Assembly (NCBI GenBank): GCA_023423285.1
Contig: JAFAFV010000222.1
Span: 1 to 7,456 of the forward strand
Source of the DNA: Bacteroidota bacterium
Lineage (GTDB): Bacteria; Bacteroidota; Bacteroidia; Chitinophagales; Chitinophagaceae
Length of the DNA stretch: 7,456 bases
Direction: 5' to 3'
This document shows positions 4,934 through 7,456 of the stretch, in pieces; the first letter of the stretch is position 1; each line of letters begins with the position of its first letter. The translations under genes and the position numbers were made by a program. The notes under the pieces were generated by a model. The model searched no databases. It saw only the letters and a program-made list of their open reading frames with translations, and was not told where the DNA came from.

Positions 4934-7456
4934 ATGGAAAATAAGCACAGGTTGCTTAATTCAATTACACTTTTAATGAGAATAAGCATAATACAAATTG
5001 CACTAACGGTTGCCTTTACATTAAGCCTTAATGCCACCGTAGCTAAAGGCCAGGCAATTTTAGACAGAACTTTTAACCTTAAAGCAGAGAATGCCTCTTT
5101 GAGCCAGGTATTCAGGCAGATTGAAAGCCAGACAGGTGTAAAGTTTGTGTACAGCCCCAACACTATCAATGCTTCGCGAAAGATGGATTACACGGTCAAA
5201 ACCCAGCGTATTGAAACATTTTTAAAAGAAGTTTTGAAAAGTTACAATATCACCTACCGTGTTATTGACGGGCAGGTGGTATTATATTCAGGCAGTACTG
5301 CCGCCAGAACCCTTCGCATGGCAGAAAGACCTGCGAGAACAATTACCGGGCGCGTTACAAACGACAGAAGCGAACCCATGCAGGGTGTAACCGTTACGGA
5401 AAAAGGAACACGCAATGCAGTGGTCACTGATGAAAACGGCAACTATTCTATTACTGTCGAAGAAAATGCCATACTTGAATTTACGTACGTGGGATTTCTA
5501 ACCAGAGAAATTCCCGTTTCGGGCAATACAGTCATCAACGTCACGCTTAGCAATAACATTCAAGACTTAAACGAAGTAGTGGTTGTTGGTTATGGCACGC
5601 AGCGCCGTGGTTCGGTTACAGGTGCTGTAGAAGCAGTAACCAGCAGGGCTTTGGAGGGCAGACCGGTTATTAACATGGCCACTGCCTTACAAGGCACGGC
5701 AGCCAACCTCATCATTCAGCAAACCAATTTTGAACCCGGCCAGGGACAAACCATCAACATCAGGGGTGTTAGTACCCTGGGTGATAACTCTCCGCTGATT
5801 GTAATTGACGGGATTCCCGGCGGTAACCTTAATCTTTTAAATCCAAATGATATAGAATCTGTTTCTGTATTAAAAGATGCAGGCAGCGCCGCCATTTATG
5901 GTTCAAGGTCTGCAAACGGTGTGCTGCTTGTTACTACTAAAAAAGGAAGAAAAAATGAACGCCCCACGGTGACTTATACCGGTATATATGGCACACAAAT
6001 GCCACGGGTCACTTATAAAAAAGTTGATGCTTGGGAGAATGCTTACTATAAAAATCTCTCGCTCATCAATTCAAATATGGCGCCCGCATACACGCCAGAA
6101 GATATAGTTCGCTTAAAAGAAAATGGCAATGGCGACTGGACGGTTGAGAATATTTTAAAAAAGGCAGCACAGCAAACACACAATGTTTCTTTCAGGGGTG
6201 GCGGTGAAAGCAATACTTACCTTGTGTCATTGGGAGTTATGGATCAACGAAGCAATTTTGTGGGCCCCAATTACGGATACACACGTTATAATGCCCGTTT
6301 CAATCAGTCGACAGAAATAGGCAAACTGAAAGTGTCTACCATTTTAGCTTATACGAAGGTGAGCAACAAAGACCACTCATCTGTTACCGGAAACCTGATC
6401 GTAGATGCCGGGCGTGTGCCGCTTTATTACAATTACAGAGACAGCCAGGGCAGATACCTTACTAATGCAGTGGCATCAGAGCTGAACCCGCTGGGCATTT
6501 TGCACAATGGCGGTTACAGGCGGTTTGATGATGATGAAGTGTTTGGCAGCCTTACGGCTGAATTTCAGATATACAAAGATCTGAAGATACGCGGTGTGGC
6601 TGGCGGTAACATCAATGCCAATAAAGCTTACGAAGTGCAGAACCCCATTCGTTTTTATCCATCGGGTGGTTCAGGGCTGGACAGCAGGGTAGCCGACCGC
6701 AATGCCAAAAACATGTTTACAAACCTTCAGCTATTGCTTGATTATAATAAAAAATTTGGCAAAAGCGATCTGAATGTTCTGTTTGGCGGCGCTAACGAAT
6801 CTTACCATGGCGAAACCAGCCAGCTTGTAAAAAGATATACTGATCCGGACCTGCACGTGCCGGTAGATGGTACTGAAATTGACGAAACGAACAGTTATAA
6901 TACGGTAAACGGCACTTACGAAACCAGCTTGAACTCGCTGCTGGGAAGGGCGGCTTATAACTTCGACAATAAATATTTTGCCCAGTTCGATTTCAGGTAC
7001 GATGGTTCTTCAAAATTCCCTACCGATAAACGCTGGGGCTTTTTCCCATCAGGCTCCGTAGGCTGGCGCATTTCACAGGAAGAATTTTTTGCGCCTGTAC
7101 GCGATGTTGTAAACGACCTGAAGTTGCGTGCATCATACGGTGTGCTGGGCAACCAGAACGTAGGCGCTTATCAATATCAGACAACATTTTTCTCATACGT
7201 CAATTCATACGCGTTCAACAACCACGCAGTTGCCGGCTCGGGCTTTAGTTTTGGTAATCCTGACCTTACCTGGGAAAAAGCAGCCACGGCAAACATTGGT
7301 TTAGATATTTCGATCTGGAGAAGATTCAACATCAACCTTGATTATTTTGATAAAACCACAAGCGACATTCTCATCAGGCGCGAAGACGTGCCGCTGATTT
7401 TTGGCGCCACATTCCCTGATTACAATTTTGCAAAAGTCAGAAACAGGGGCTGGGAA
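4934..7456 (+). CDS. SusC/RagA-family TonB-dependent outer-membrane receptor with STN domain (3' partial)
   Basis: An outer-membrane active transporter that, energised by TonB/ExbBD, imports oligosaccharides, peptides or other large nutrients, usually under a SusD lid. The frame stays open for 841 codons to the window end; relatives run to about 1,000-1,150 residues, so the last barrel strands are missing. Order of parts: signal peptide about 1-41 (hydrophobic ISIIQIALTVAFTLSL); STN signalling domain about 45-118 (FNLKAENASLSQVFRQIES... to IDGQVVLY); carboxypeptidase-regulatory-like beta domain about 137-207 (TITGRVTN, TDENGNYSI, LEFTYVGF); the motif DLNEVVVVGYGTQ (211-223); plug about 225-337 (NIRGVSTLGDNSPLIVIDG, DAGSAAIYGSRSANGVLLVTTKKG); then the 22-strand barrel, with family marks such as GVLGNQNVG, LTWEKAATANIGLDIS and DYFDKTTSDIL. 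Start: an in-frame TAA lies at 4928-4930 just before the ATG; Met15 is an alternative. The STN domain and the upstream sigma/FecR pair indicate a signalling receptor. Substrate unknown. Confidence 0.95.
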   Translation, partial: MENKHRLLNSITLLMRISIIQIALTVAFTLSLNATVAKGQAILDRTFNLKAENASLSQVFRQIESQTGVKFVYSPNTINASRKMDYTVKTQRIETFLKEVLKSYNITYRVIDGQVVLYSGSTAARTLRMAERPARTITGRVTNDRSEPMQGVTVTEKGTRNAVVTDENGNYSITVEENAILEFTYVGFLTREIPVSGNTVINVTLSNNIQDLNEVVVVGYGTQRRGSVTGAVEAVTSRALEGRPVINMATALQGTAANLIIQQTNFEPGQGQTINIRGVSTLGDNSPLIVIDGIPGGNLNLLNPNDIESVSVLKDAGSAAIYGSRSANGVLLVTTKKGRKNERPTVTYTGIYGTQMPRVTYKKVDAWENAYYKNLSLINSNMAPAYTPEDIVRLKENGNGDWTVENILKKAAQQTHNVSFRGGGESNTYLVSLGVMDQRSNFVGPNYGYTRYNARFNQSTEIGKLKVSTILAYTKVSNKDHSSVTGNLIVDAGRVPLYYNYRDSQGRYLTNAVASELNPLGILHNGGYRRFDDDEVFGSLTAEFQIYKDLKIRGVAGGNINANKAYEVQNPIRFYPSGGSGLDSRVADRNAKNMFTNLQLLLDYNKKFGKSDLNVLFGGANESYHGETSQLVKRYTDPDLHVPVDGTEIDETNSYNTVNGTYETSLNSLLGRAAYNFDNKYFAQFDFRYDGSSKFPTDKRWGFFPSGSVGWRISQEEFFAPVRDVVNDLKLRASYGVLGNQNVGAYQYQTTFFSYVNSYAFNNHAVAGSGFSFGNPDLTWEKAATANIGLDISIWRRFNINLDYFDKTTSDILIRREDVPLIFGATFPDYNFAKVRNRGWE

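Noticed and set aside
4927..5442. Minus-strand open frames inside the receptor gene (4927-5169, 5254-5442), and likewise 6955-7152
   Set aside because: They are antisense to a continuous 841-codon receptor frame with clear domains, and none has a recognisable product.

Overview
The window looks like chromosomal DNA from a member of the Bacteroidota, most likely a Chitinophagaceae-type or related soil/aquatic lineage. The main evidence is a FecI-like ECF sigma factor, a FecR anti-sigma factor and a SusC/RagA-type receptor in a row, a combination characteristic of this phylum. Supporting signs are A-rich, mostly Shine-Dalgarno-poor leaders, one sequence that fits the Bacteroidota promoter consensus, and a fused HisIE. 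The genus-level placement is inference.

Left part (1-2079, + strand): the end of a histidine biosynthesis operon, hisA (5' end outside the window), hisF and hisIE. The gaps are 55 and 30 bases, and all three genes appear intact within the window. Together they convert phosphoribosyl-ATP to phosphoribosyl-AMP and ProFAR (HisIE), isomerise ProFAR to PRFAR (HisA), and form imidazole glycerol phosphate plus AICAR (HisF, working with HisH, which must be encoded elsewhere).

Middle (2080-2829, - strand): a PlsC-superfamily acyltransferase convergent with hisIE. The two stop codons abut exactly in the palindrome TGATCA. Its catalytic boxes depart from the classical family patterns (HX5D instead of HX4D, FPQGT instead of FPEGT). 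A 149-base divergent region (2830-2978) separates it from the next block and contains a good candidate promoter for the sigma factor.

Right part (2979-7456, + strand): a cell-surface signalling cassette. An ECF sigma factor is followed after 78 bases by a FecR-like anti-sigma factor with one membrane segment. After a further 188-base leader comes a SusC/RagA-family TonB-dependent receptor carrying an N-terminal STN signalling domain; it is cut by the window end after 841 codons. The expected logic, from the FecIRA paradigm, is that substrate binding at the outer-membrane receptor is passed through the STN domain to periplasmic FecR, which frees the sigma factor to transcribe the receptor operon. 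A SusD-like lipoprotein would be expected just beyond the window. The substrate cannot be told from this sequence.

No gene-free stretch exceeds 300 bases. I saw no tRNA, rRNA, CRISPR array, insertion sequence or phage gene. No wholly new system is evident. The points most worth checking are the altered acyltransferase motifs, the hairpin in the susC leader, and the matched STN-fold domains in FecR and the receptor.
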